Below, piece by piece: positions 54,906 through 63,383 of a DNA stretch of 64,000 bases. Source of the DNA: JANLYC01 sp963815445 (lineage in GTDB: Bacteria; Actinomycetota; Actinomycetes; Propionibacteriales; Nocardioidaceae); assembly GCA_963815445.1 (NCBI GenBank), contig CAWFGV010000004.1:434001-498000 (forward strand). Direction: 5' to 3'. A model generated the notes under the pieces. The model saw only the letters and a program-made list of their open reading frames with translations. It ran no database searches and was not told the origin of the DNA. The position numbers and the translations under genes were made by a program. Numbering within the stretch: the first letter of the stretch is position 1; each line of letters begins with the position of its first letter.

Positions 54906-55998
54906 ATGTCTGCCGCGGGAGTTTCCGGCGCCACTCCGGTCGGCGACGTCGCCGAACTGATCGACGGTGGCGACATGGACTGCGGCAGCGGGTTGTTGCT
55001 GCTGATCACCCGGGCCATGCGCCGCCTCGATCCGGGGCAAGTGCTCGGAGTCCGTAGCGCGGAGGCCAGCGTCGTGACCGACCTTCCGGTCTGGGCAGAC
55101 CTGGTCGGCCACGAGGTCTGTGGCGAGGTGGCTGAGACGGCGCGGGGTCCCTGGTGGTTCGCGGTGCGCAAGGCCGGGCGTCTTGTCGAGGCTGCGACCG
55201 TCTTCAGCCAGGGCGACCGTACGCCGGTCGGTCATCGGCTGTGGGCGTACACGAACTTCGACTGCAACCTGGCCTGCGGCTACTGCTGTGCGGAGTCCTC
55301 ACCGAAGGCTGCTGCGCGTCGGTTGACACCAGAGGTCGCTCGACAGGCCTTCCAGGAGTTCGCCGACCTCGGCGGGACCGAGCTCTACCTGACCGGGGGC
55401 GAACCGTTCATGCATCCGGAGCTGGGAGAACTGGTCGAGGCCGGTGCCGGTCTGGAGCGGACGATCCTCACGAACGCGATGATCTTCTCGCGGGGCAACC
55501 GGCTGCGGACCCTGGAGTCGCTGGACCGGTCTGTCGCCCTCCAGGTCAGTCTCGACTCGGCAACTCCCGACCTGCACGACAAGCAGCGCGGTGCGGGCTC
55601 GTGGGCGCGCGCTCTCGACGGCATCGGACTCGCGCGATCGCTGGGATTCCGGGTCCGGATCGCGGCGACCCTGTATGACGAGGACCCCGCTGGCGCCGAC
55701 GCCTTGCACCGGCGGCTGGACGTCGAGGGCATCGCGGCCGAGGACCGGGTGATCCGGCCGGTGGCTGCCGAGGGCTTTGCCGAGTCTGGGATCCACGTGT
55801 CCATCGACACCCTCGAGCCCGAACCGACCATCACTGCGGACGGCGCTTGGTGGCACCCGGTGGCGGTGACGAACCCGAATCTCCGGATCGCGGACTCGCC
55901 GCTGCCCGGTGGCGGAGATCTTCGGCGTGGTCCGCGACACGATGCAGGTGCAGGACGCCGCCGCCCGAGCGGGACGCGAAGTCTTCCGCTGCGCCTGA
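54906..55998 (+). pseudogene. TusA-like/radical SAM fusion protein with a C-terminal frameshift
   Basis: Residues about 8-85 form a TusA/SirA-like domain whose catalytic CPxP is altered to CGSG (C26). A radical SAM domain follows: CNLACGYCC (C120, C124, C127) and LYLTGGEPFMHP. At CCC 55905-55907 there is one C too many. Reading one base on, PVAEIFGVVRDTMQVQDAAA leads to VFRCA and a stop at 55998, the natural end; as given the frame runs on to 56393 against another gene. TAGGGT, 7 nt, then ATG 54906 is the leaderless start. Likely a sulfur-linked maturase. Confidence 0.75.
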
Positions 55999-56048
55999 TC
56001 GGCGGCAGCCCTGCTGTGCTGGGTAGAACGGCTCCGGGGCGGGCGCGG

Positions 56049-57389
56049 TCAGCGCGCCCGGTAACGTGCGATGGCGAACTTCTGGGTGCTGGGGCTCGAC
56101 ACGCTGCCGGCGACGACGACCTTGCCGCCGCGTACCGCGACGGCATACGCCTGGGCATCTGCGGACTTGTCGAAGCGGGTGCGGACCATGCCGTCACCCC
56201 CGCCAAACGTCTTGTCGAGGCAGCCACAGGGCCTGTAGCGGGAGATGGCGAAGCGGTCTGCATCGTCGACCGTCCATCCGGCGGCGATGATCTTGCCGTT
56301 CTGCTGCCTGGTGAGGGCGTACGCCTTGGCGTAGAAGGTGTTGCCGACCAGGTTCTGGACCGTGCCGTCACCGCCCAGTGTTGGATCGGGTGAACCGTCA
56401 CTGTGGAGCCGTGCCAGGGCGAAGTACTCGTAGTCCCCCGAGAAGGCGTAGCCACCGGCGAGGACCTTGCCGTTCGGCTGCACGAGCAGTGTCAGGGCCA
56501 CCCAGTCCTGACCGTCCTCGGCAATGGTCGCCCAACCGTCGCTATCGAAGCTGGTGTCAGGCGCTCCGTCGACGTCGTAGCGGCCGATCAGGAACATTCT
56601 TGTGTCGGGCTGGCCGATCTCTCCTGCGACGACGAGCTTTCCGTCGGACTGCAGCCTGACGTCGTGGATCGTGTGGGGCACGGTGCCGGAACCCGGCACA
56701 CTTCCCGTGGTCGAGACAATCCCTGCGTCGCCGAATGACGGGTCGAGGCTGCCGTCGGGCAGGTAGCGAACGGTCGCGAAGCCCCCGGGGCACTCGCGAT
56801 AGGGACCGCCGGAAAGGGTTCCGCCCGCACAGCCCGCAGCGAGGATGGTCCCGTCGCCATTGACGCGGAGGTCCTGCACCGCGTCGTATCCAGCGGTGAT
56901 GTCTGTGCGGACCTTGCCGTCGCCTCCGCCGAAGGTCGTGTCGAGGTCGCCGTTCGCGAGATAGCGCGCAAGTGCGAACTGGTCGCCGGCAACACCCGCG
57001 ACGAGCAACTTCCCGGCCGCGAGATCGATGACCCGGTTGGCTGCGGCCGCGCCCGGGAAGCCGGTCGTGCGCTTGCCGTCAGCGCTGAACGAGCGGTCGG
57101 GGGTTCCGTTTGCCTTGAGCCGGGACACCGCGAAGCGGCTGGCGGAGGCGGTCGTGACCACTCCGACCGTGACGACCTTGCCGTTGTCCTTGATGACCAC
57201 GTCGCGGGCTTCTTCACCTGTGGTGTGCCGCCCGAAGTCGACAGTTGCCCGACCGTCCGCGCTGAAGGTGGGGTCAAGACCCCCCGCTCCGCCAGCGGCA
57301 TACGCCGACGGAACGAACTGGCCGCCGATGAGCAGGACAGTGAGAGCCGTGGTAACCGTGGTAACCGTCATGACCTCGCGCCTGCGCAT
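56049..57389 (-). CDS. Secreted delta-60-repeat protein
   Basis: 446 residues from ATG 57389, chosen for GGGGGAAG 6 nt upstream. Signal peptide with core VTTVTTALTVLLIGG, cleavage near AYAAGG. The rest is about seven repeats of 45-55 residues of the form GxxDxxFxxDGxxxxxF...A..DGKxxxxGxxxxx-FAxxRYxxxG: FALARYLANGDLDTTFGGGD, FATVRYLPDGSLDPSFGDAG, FAISRYRPCGCLDKTFGGGD. These delta-60 repeats form propeller or beta-helix scaffolds on surfaces. It converges on the radical SAM gene. Confidence 0.85.
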   Translation of the reverse strand: MRRREVMTVTTVTTALTVLLIGGQFVPSAYAAGGAGGLDPTFSADGRATVDFGRHTTGEEARDVVIKDNGKVVTVGVVTTASASRFAVSRLKANGTPDRSFSADGKRTTGFPGAAAANRVIDLAAGKLLVAGVAGDQFALARYLANGDLDTTFGGGDGKVRTDITAGYDAVQDLRVNGDGTILAAGCAGGTLSGGPYRECPGGFATVRYLPDGSLDPSFGDAGIVSTTGSVPGSGTVPHTIHDVRLQSDGKLVVAGEIGQPDTRMFLIGRYDVDGAPDTSFDSDGWATIAEDGQDWVALTLLVQPNGKVLAGGYAFSGDYEYFALARLHSDGSPDPTLGGDGTVQNLVGNTFYAKAYALTRQQNGKIIAAGWTVDDADRFAISRYRPCGCLDKTFGGGDGMVRTRFDKSADAQAYAVAVRGGKVVVAGSVSSPSTQKFAIARYRAR

Positions 57390-57600
57390 GGCTTCCCCCG
57401 TCTTCGGCCGCGATGTCGCGACAGTGCATCTTGACACCTCTTGTCGTCGTTCACGACGGATGAGCTACATCGGATGGTGAGTCGCAGCATCGTGAGCAGT
57501 CTTCCGCTGCCCCCGATAGTCAGTTGAACGTCAGTCAAGGCCGCGTATGGCACGCGACGACCCAGCTCGTGGCACGACCTTGCCGCGGCGGGTCGCGGAG

Positions 57601-57744
57601 TCACTTGCGTGCTGTGCCCAGACCCACCGCTGTGCCTCCGGAGATCATGCCGAACAGACCGAACGCGGCAAGCGCCCAGGAGAAGGCGAAGATGAGTCCC
57701 CTCCGGGAGAGCCGCTGGTCGGGTTCCGCGCGAGGCGTCGGCAA
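57601..57744 (-). CDS. Possible small membrane protein
   Basis: Minus-strand frame of about 47 residues from TTG 57744: an Arg/Pro stretch then LSRRGLIFAFSWALAAFGLF and GMISGGTAVGLGTARK. One clear membrane helix after two Arg is the main support; the start codon is weak and there is no good ribosome site. The remainder of 57438-57784 shows nothing else. Confidence 0.3.
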   Translation of the reverse strand: MPTPRAEPDQRLSRRGLIFAFSWALAAFGLFGMISGGTAVGLGTARK

Positions 57745-57784
57745 TCTCGTTGCCCGACGACATCACCCCCCTTAGCCTGACCGG

Positions 57785-58381
57785 GTGACGACACCCGACC
57801 TGAAGTCAGACCTGATCGGTCATCTCGACCGGCTCAACCAGGCTGTCCTGCACAAGCTCGAGGGCCTCTCTGAGTACGCACTGCGCCGACCGATGACGCC
57901 TACCGCGACCAACCTGCTCGGGGTGGCGATGCATCTGGCCAGTCTGCAGGCGGAGTACTTCGGGAAGACGTTCGGCCGTCCCTTCCCGCGGGAAGGCGAG
58001 ATGTACTTCCTCACCGACGAGGACGCCGACCCGCAGGACGACCTGTGGGTTCGGCCGGGGGCGACGTCGGAATGGGTAGTCGGGCTGTACCGCGCGACCT
58101 GGGAGCACGCGAAGGAGACATTCGCGACGCTCGACCTGGACTCGCCAGGTCAGATTCCGACGAGGCCGTACGCGGAGGTCACACTCGGCGAGATGCTGGT
58201 GCACATGGTCGACGAGACCGCCCGCCACGCGGGACACATGGACATCGTGCGGGAGTCGATCGACGGTGCCGTCGGCAGGTACGCCGGCGACGGGAACATC
58301 ATCGACGGCTATGACTGGGCGGCCTACCGGGAACGCGTGGAAGCCGGGGCCCGGGAGGCCCAGGAGCGAGCCGAGCCCTGA
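57785..58381 (+). CDS. DinB family protein
   Basis: 198 residues, four-helix-bundle DinB/DUF664 fold. NLLGVAMHLASLQAEYFGKTFGR, then EMLVHMVDETARHAGHMDIVRE carry the three His that form the metal site. Related proteins are thiol-dependent transferases (mycothiol or bacillithiol), but the reaction here is unknown. GTG 57785 has TAGCCT 6 nt upstream (leaderless). Confidence 0.85.
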   Translation: MTTPDLKSDLIGHLDRLNQAVLHKLEGLSEYALRRPMTPTATNLLGVAMHLASLQAEYFGKTFGRPFPREGEMYFLTDEDADPQDDLWVRPGATSEWVVGLYRATWEHAKETFATLDLDSPGQIPTRPYAEVTLGEMLVHMVDETARHAGHMDIVRESIDGAVGRYAGDGNIIDGYDWAAYRERVEAGAREAQERAEP

Positions 58382-58610
58382 GCTCAGTCCAGCCATGCGA
58401 GCCTTCTCGTGTGCCGCGGTCGAACGGCGAGACGGGGTGGCAGATGTGTCATGACGTCCGACCAGGACCCACGACCGGGCGGATCGACCACTCAACGGCC
58501 GCCCACGAGGGCCCGAGGCCGCGGAGCCTGCTTCAGCACACGGACATCGCTACCGGGCGCGGTGGGCCCGTTGTCGACGCAACCGCTCTGCGGACCGCCA
58601 GAATGGTCCG

Positions 58611-60908
58611 GTGACTGCCTCGACCAACGATCCCCTGACCGTCGCCGGGCCGGAGCTCGATCCGGCCGTGCTCCACGGCTCTTTGAGCACTTCCTGGGGT
58701 CTGGAGGGGGAGCTCACCGCCGTTCACGGGGAGCGCGACCGGAACTTCCGGATCGACGCGCCCAGCGGTCGCTACCTGCTGAAGGTGCACAATCCCGCGG
58801 ACGGACAGGAGGTGCTGGACCTTCAAGACTCAGCGCTTGGCCATATCCGCACCGTGGCACCAGACGTGCCAGTGCCCGACGTCGTGCCGACCCGACAAGG
58901 ACAGCGGTGGGTGGTGCTTACCGGGCTCGATGGCCGTCGCTCCCTGGCCTGGGTGATGACGTGGCTGGACGGCCGGCATCCGGCTCCGGAGGAGCTGGGC
59001 CCTGCGCAGCTGCGTGAGTGGGGGCGCACATCGGCCCGCCTGGGGCAGGCGCTTCGCGGGTTCGTCCATGAGGCCGCGTCCTACCCGATCGCATGGGACA
59101 TACGACGCCTCCCGCAGCTGCGACCGTGGCTCTCAGCGGTCGAGGAGGCACAGCGTCCGGCGGTGCGTGTGGTGCTCGACCGCTTCGAGCAACGGGTCAC
59201 ACCGGCGCTGCTCAGGATGCGCGCTCAGGTAGTGCACAACGACCTGGCCCCGACCAACGTCCTCGTCGACGACACGCTGGCAGTCACCGGCATCACCGAC
59301 TTCGGGGATATGACGCACACGGCACTGATCTGCGACCTCGCGGTGGCGACAGCCGACGTCCTCAGCGGTCGCGACGACGGTCTGGAGCATGCGCACGAGG
59401 TGCTGTCAGGGTACGACTCCATCACACCGCTGGAGCCGCAGGAGGTCGAGCTCCTCGCCGACCTGATGGCCGGTCGCTACGCCGCGGCCATCTTGATCAC
59501 CGCCTGGCGGACCCGCCAGCAGGGCTCCGCGCCCGAGATCGGTGATGAGGCCTACAGGCAGCTCGAGGCCATGCTCGACATCGGCCTGGACGCCCTGACG
59601 GCCGGGTTCAGCACCGCGGTGACTGGCGGTCCTAAGACCGCACCGCGCGTCGGTCGCGGGCTGCCCTACCGCCGGCGATCCACCGCGGAGCTCCTTCGCG
59701 CACGCTCGCAGGTGCTGGGTGGGCTCGAGCTCAGCTACGCCCATCCGGTGCATCTCGTGGGTGGACGAGGGTTGTTTCTGGAGGGGGCAGACGGGCGCCG
59801 CTACCTCGATGCCTACAACAACGTGCCGGTGCTGGGACACTCTCACCCGGCGGTCGTCGACGCCGTCTGTTCCCAGCTCGCCACGCTCAACACCAACAGC
59901 CGTTACCTGCAGGAGGCCCCCGTCGAGCTGGCCGAACGCCTGCTGGCCACACTCCCGGCTCGGATGGACCGACTTCTGCTGGTGAACTCAGGCAGCGAGG
60001 CCAACGACCTTGCGTGGCGGATCGCGCGCCATGCCACCGGCGCCTCGGGCGGAATCGTGACGTCCTGGGCGTACCACGGTGTCACGGAGGCGACGTTTGC
60101 GTTGTCACCGGAGAGTTGGGGCGACAATCCGCCCCCGCCCCATATGCGGCTGGTCGAGCCTCCGCCGGCCTCGCCGGCTGCGGTGGCGTCAGCGGTCGAG
60201 AGTCTCGACGCCGCAGGTCATGGCGTGGCAGCCATGCTCGTCGACGGTGTGTTGACCAGCGACGGCATCCGCGGGCCGGCTCACGACTGGACCACACAGG
60301 CTGCCGCCATGGTGCATGCCGCGGGTGGACTGTACGTCGCGGACGAGGTGCAGGCCGGTCACGGGCGCACCGGGGACAACCTGTGGAGCTTCGTGGCTGG
60401 CCAGGTGCCGGCTGATCTGGTGACCCTGGGCAAGCCGATGGGCAACGGATACCCGGTCGCAGCAGTATGCGGTCCTGCAGAGCTGGTGGACCCGTTCATC
60501 GCAGACACCGACTACTTCAGCACGTTCGGCGGCGGAACCGCCGCGTGTGCAGCAGCGGTCGCAGTACTCCGGACGATCGAGGAGGAGCACGTCGTCGCCC
60601 GCGTTGCCGAAACCGGCGCTCGACTGCGGACGGCTTTGCGCGAGGTCACCGCCGAGGACCCTCGGGTGGGCGACGTACGCGGCTGGGGGCTTGCGGTCGC
60701 TCTCGACATCGTGGATCCCGCGACCGGTCGGTCCGACCCGGACCGTACCCGGCGGATCGTCGAAGGCATGAGGGACAGGGGTGTGCTCATTGGTCGCACC
60801 GGACGGGAGGGCGCTACCTTGAAGATCCGGCCCCCGCTGGTCTTCGATGACGACCACACTGACCTGCTCATCGATGGGCTGGAGGGGACTCTTCGCGCTG
60901 ACCGATGA
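58611..60908 (+). CDS. Fusion of APH-type phosphotransferase and class III aminotransferase/phospho-lyase
   Basis: 765 residues. Residues about 25-330 are an aminoglycoside-phosphotransferase-like kinase (HNDLAPTNVLVDD, H209/D211; ITDFGD). Residues about 360-765 are a class III PLP enzyme: NSGSEANDLAWR, VADEVQAGHGRTG and LGKPMGNGYP with the PLP Lys608. The pair resembles animal hydroxylysine/ethanolamine kinase and phospho-lyase. One polypeptide could phosphorylate an amino alcohol and then eliminate phosphate. GTG 58611 has CAGAAT 6 nt upstream. About 230 nt upstream show nothing else. Confidence 0.85.
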   Translation: MTASTNDPLTVAGPELDPAVLHGSLSTSWGLEGELTAVHGERDRNFRIDAPSGRYLLKVHNPADGQEVLDLQDSALGHIRTVAPDVPVPDVVPTRQGQRWVVLTGLDGRRSLAWVMTWLDGRHPAPEELGPAQLREWGRTSARLGQALRGFVHEAASYPIAWDIRRLPQLRPWLSAVEEAQRPAVRVVLDRFEQRVTPALLRMRAQVVHNDLAPTNVLVDDTLAVTGITDFGDMTHTALICDLAVATADVLSGRDDGLEHAHEVLSGYDSITPLEPQEVELLADLMAGRYAAAILITAWRTRQQGSAPEIGDEAYRQLEAMLDIGLDALTAGFSTAVTGGPKTAPRVGRGLPYRRRSTAELLRARSQVLGGLELSYAHPVHLVGGRGLFLEGADGRRYLDAYNNVPVLGHSHPAVVDAVCSQLATLNTNSRYLQEAPVELAERLLATLPARMDRLLLVNSGSEANDLAWRIARHATGASGGIVTSWAYHGVTEATFALSPESWGDNPPPPHMRLVEPPPASPAAVASAVESLDAAGHGVAAMLVDGVLTSDGIRGPAHDWTTQAAAMVHAAGGLYVADEVQAGHGRTGDNLWSFVAGQVPADLVTLGKPMGNGYPVAAVCGPAELVDPFIADTDYFSTFGGGTAACAAAVAVLRTIEEEHVVARVAETGARLRTALREVTAEDPRVGDVRGWGLAVALDIVDPATGRSDPDRTRRIVEGMRDRGVLIGRTGREGATLKIRPPLVFDDDHTDLLIDGLEGTLRADR

Positions 60909-61136
60909 CGTCGCGGCGGCCTCTTCGCCCACTGAGTTGCCGCGGTTCACGACCGGGCACGGGCCGATCACGTGCGCGGCGCCACGCAGTGAGGCGAGCG
61001 CCTTTTGCGACCTGCTCCAGCGTTATGGACTCGGCGTCCCAACTGCGCCCCGCCGTCGGGCCAGGGCAGCCCGGAAGGAGTCCCTGCGGTGCAGCGCTGC
61101 CGGGACGATCAGGCTTCTGACCAGCGGAAATGCGAG

Positions 61137-61209
61137 TGGGCCCCGTGGGACTCGAACCCACAACCCGCGGATTAAAAGTCCGCTGCTCTGCCAATTGAGC
61201 TAGAGGCCC
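61137..61209 (-). tRNA. tRNA-Lys (TTT)
   Basis: Acceptor GGGCCTC with GGGGCCC (one G-U pair), anticodon loop CTTTTAA giving TTT, T-loop TTCGAGT, discriminator A. CCA is not encoded. It stands alone, 230 nt after the aminotransferase fusion. Confidence 0.95.
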
Positions 61210-61280
61210 GGGGGATCGGAAACTACATTCGGAAAAAACATCGGGACATCGTCCGTTGTCTTCCGGGGTCGAGCCGCCCG

Positions 61281-61562
61281 GTGAGCAAGTATGCCGCACC
61301 GGTCGGATGCTCCTTCGATGGCCAACCGGCCGTCGCCTTGGACCCATTGGGCCGGCTGCTGCGGCACAACCACGACGGCGACCCTGTCGCGGCCAGCTAC
61401 GACGGCATCGGCCTGCGTCGCACCTGTCACCTGCAACGCGGCACCAAGACGCTGTCGTGGGATGTGCACGACCCGCGCCCTGAAGACAAGGCGCTCGTCG
61501 TCGACACCGGAAAGCGGGACTCAGCATCGTTGTCGGGAGCAGCGGCCAGTGCCGGGACGTGA
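61281..61562 (+). CDS. Hypothetical protein beside tRNA-Lys
   Basis: About 93 residues; no family recognised. Third codon positions are nearly all G/C through most of the frame (CSFDGQPAVALDPLGRLL, YDGIGLRRTCHLQRG), unlike the antisense frames, which supports real coding. The ending (SLSGAAASAGT) is low-complexity. No ribosome site or leaderless hexamer is clear before GTG 61281, and ATG 61293 is in another frame, so the start is uncertain. Following 236 nt to 61798 hold no gene I can support. Confidence 0.4.
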   Translation: MSKYAAPVGCSFDGQPAVALDPLGRLLRHNHDGDPVAASYDGIGLRRTCHLQRGTKTLSWDVHDPRPEDKALVVDTGKRDSASLSGAAASAGT

Positions 61563-61798
61563 ACAAGATTGAGTATGGCCAGGTGCGGTTCGCGGAGCCG
61601 CTCGGCGACCGGCGTTGACCTGGACCTGGCCCGAGGGCGTCAGTATCTTCATGAACGGGTGACCTCAGCAGGCCCACCATTGGAACGTTGTTGCACTGAA
61701 AACCCGACCGCGAGTGCAATTTCGTTCCAACCGCGAGGAACGAGTCGGCGTGTCGTCGAGCAACCCCGCATCGGTGGCGCCCGCCTAGACTCTCGATC

Positions 61799-62458
61799 GT
61801 GACCTTGACCTTCGCCGGAGAGCTGGACCGAAACGACGTCATCCATGCCGTTGACCAGGTTGCCGACCTTGTCGGGCGACCAGAGGTCGCGGATGCGTGG
61901 ACGCAGGAGTCGAGCTGCTCGGGGATGAGCGTGGGCGGTCTGACCAGGCACCTGGGCGATCAGGCGGTCAACATCGTGCGGCTGCTTCGCGCCAACGATC
62001 CAGTGCCACCGGACGTGGAGACGATCGCTGTCCTCGAGCACTACGCCCGGGCAGCCTGGCTGCGTGAAGACCTCGAGGGAGACACCAACCGGAGCATCCG
62101 CGAGTCGGCTGATGGCCAGGCGAGCACCGGGCACGCGGCAGCGCTGGCGGCACTGGCCGCGGCACGCGGTGAGCTGGAGACCGTGCTCGCCGACGCGCCA
62201 CCGGCGACCTACATACCCTGGCAAGGCTGGGCGTTGGCGACCGACGACTTCCTGGTCACCAGGCTGATGGAGATGGTCGTGCACGCCGACGACCTCGCTG
62301 TGAGCGTCGACGTCGACCCCCCGCGGTTCGAGGAGAACATTCTCGACCCCGTGCTGCGCCTGCTCACGGGCATCGCTGTACGACGCCACGGCCAGGACGC
62401 TCTGGTACGCACGCTGAGTCGCCCCGATCGTGCCCCGCAAGCGGTGTCAGCCTTCTGA
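61799..62458 (+). CDS. Mycothiol-dependent maleylpyruvate isomerase-like (DinB) protein
   Basis: 219 residues. The N-terminal DinB four-helix bundle (SCSGMSVGGLTRHLGDQAVNI; VTRLMEMVVHADDLAVSV) with three His matches the maleylpyruvate isomerase N-terminal domain, common in actinobacteria and linked to mycothiol. The usual C-terminal sterol-carrier-like domain is absent. TAGACT, 7 nt, GTG 61799 is a leaderless start. Reaction unknown. Confidence 0.82.
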   Translation: MTLTFAGELDRNDVIHAVDQVADLVGRPEVADAWTQESSCSGMSVGGLTRHLGDQAVNIVRLLRANDPVPPDVETIAVLEHYARAAWLREDLEGDTNRSIRESADGQASTGHAAALAALAAARGELETVLADAPPATYIPWQGWALATDDFLVTRLMEMVVHADDLAVSVDVDPPRFEENILDPVLRLLTGIAVRRHGQDALVRTLSRPDRAPQAVSAF

Positions 62459-62534
62459 CGGAGGGCCCACGTTCCGGGCCTAACCGGCCACCCGATGACC
62501 GCTCAGGTCTGGAGCGTTGGTGTGCCATCTCATA

Positions 62535-63263
62535 TCAACGCAGCTGCGAGCGGGGACTTGGAGACAGGTGGATGGTCTCCGGCGGGCCAGCCACGAAGCT
62601 TTCGACCGCGGCGACCAGGTCGGAGATGAGCTCCCGACCGACGCGGTCGGTCGTGGCAGGGGTTGATGTGCTGCCGGACGTCGTCATCCACACGAGCACG
62701 TTCTCGTCGGTGCGGACCGGCAGAGCCGGGAAGTTGTTCTCCGCCGGCTCCGTCACGTAGCAGCCGAGGAGTTGCTTGTTCGGATCGGTCAGCTCGGAGA
62801 AGACCGAAAGCTCGAGATGCCTACGGAGTCGGTCGTCTGCCGGCGCCGTGAGCGGACAGACCGCGACCTCGATCGTCTCGGACGGAGCGTCAGCGCCTTG
62901 CCGCGGTCTGGACAGTGCCTCGTGGGAGAGCCGGGTGACAGGAAGTGCGGGACGCAGCAGAAGGACGTTGTCGGAGTCAATCATCGTTGCGTTCGCGGCC
63001 TCACGGTGATGCGCCCACACCGGTCCGCCGTAGAACGCCGGCAGCGCGCTGCCCCGGCACCTCATGTCGCGGAACCCTCGCATCCAGACGAACCTGTCCG
63101 GCTGGCCGAGATCGCGGAACTGGCCCACGACGTGCATGCCGTGTGCTTCTTGTGTCTCGACGAACTCGCGATCGAACAGGTCGAGGAGGACATCGCGTTG
63201 GCCTGGCCGGGTTGTGTACTGGCGTAGCTCGAGAATCGAACAGCATGTCGTGCTGGTCTGCAT
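62535..63263 (-). CDS. NIPSNAP family protein
   Basis: 242 residues. ILELRQYTTRPGQRDVLLDLFDREFVETQEAHGMHVVGQFRDLGQPDRFVWMRGFRDM-type sequence (parts quoted) is the NIPSNAP ferredoxin-like dimeric barrel, here likely with a degenerate second half. Small-molecule or heme-binding has been suggested for relatives; function unknown. ATG 63263 has GAAGGGA about 11 nt upstream, further than usual. Convergent with the isomerase-like gene. Confidence 0.78.
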   Translation of the reverse strand: MQTSTTCCSILELRQYTTRPGQRDVLLDLFDREFVETQEAHGMHVVGQFRDLGQPDRFVWMRGFRDMRCRGSALPAFYGGPVWAHHREAANATMIDSDNVLLLRPALPVTRLSHEALSRPRQGADAPSETIEVAVCPLTAPADDRLRRHLELSVFSELTDPNKQLLGCYVTEPAENNFPALPVRTDENVLVWMTTSGSTSTPATTDRVGRELISDLVAAVESFVAGPPETIHLSPSPRSQLR

Positions 63264-63383
63264 CAGGCGGGATCCCTTCCGGGCAGGGGCTCGAGAACAA
63301 TGGGCCGCAAGTCCGTGTCCAAGCGGGTCCATCGGCAACGCTAGGCGGAAGCTCCGACAGGGCCTCGCTGGATCGAGCCGTGT

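Noticed and set aside
56005..56393. C-terminal continuation of the radical SAM frame
   Set aside because: It reads through the antisense of the delta-60-repeat gene; the natural end is in the neighbouring frame at 55998.
61569..61802. Plus-strand open frame of 77 residues
   Set aside because: Composition is not coding-like and it runs into the start of the isomerase-like gene.
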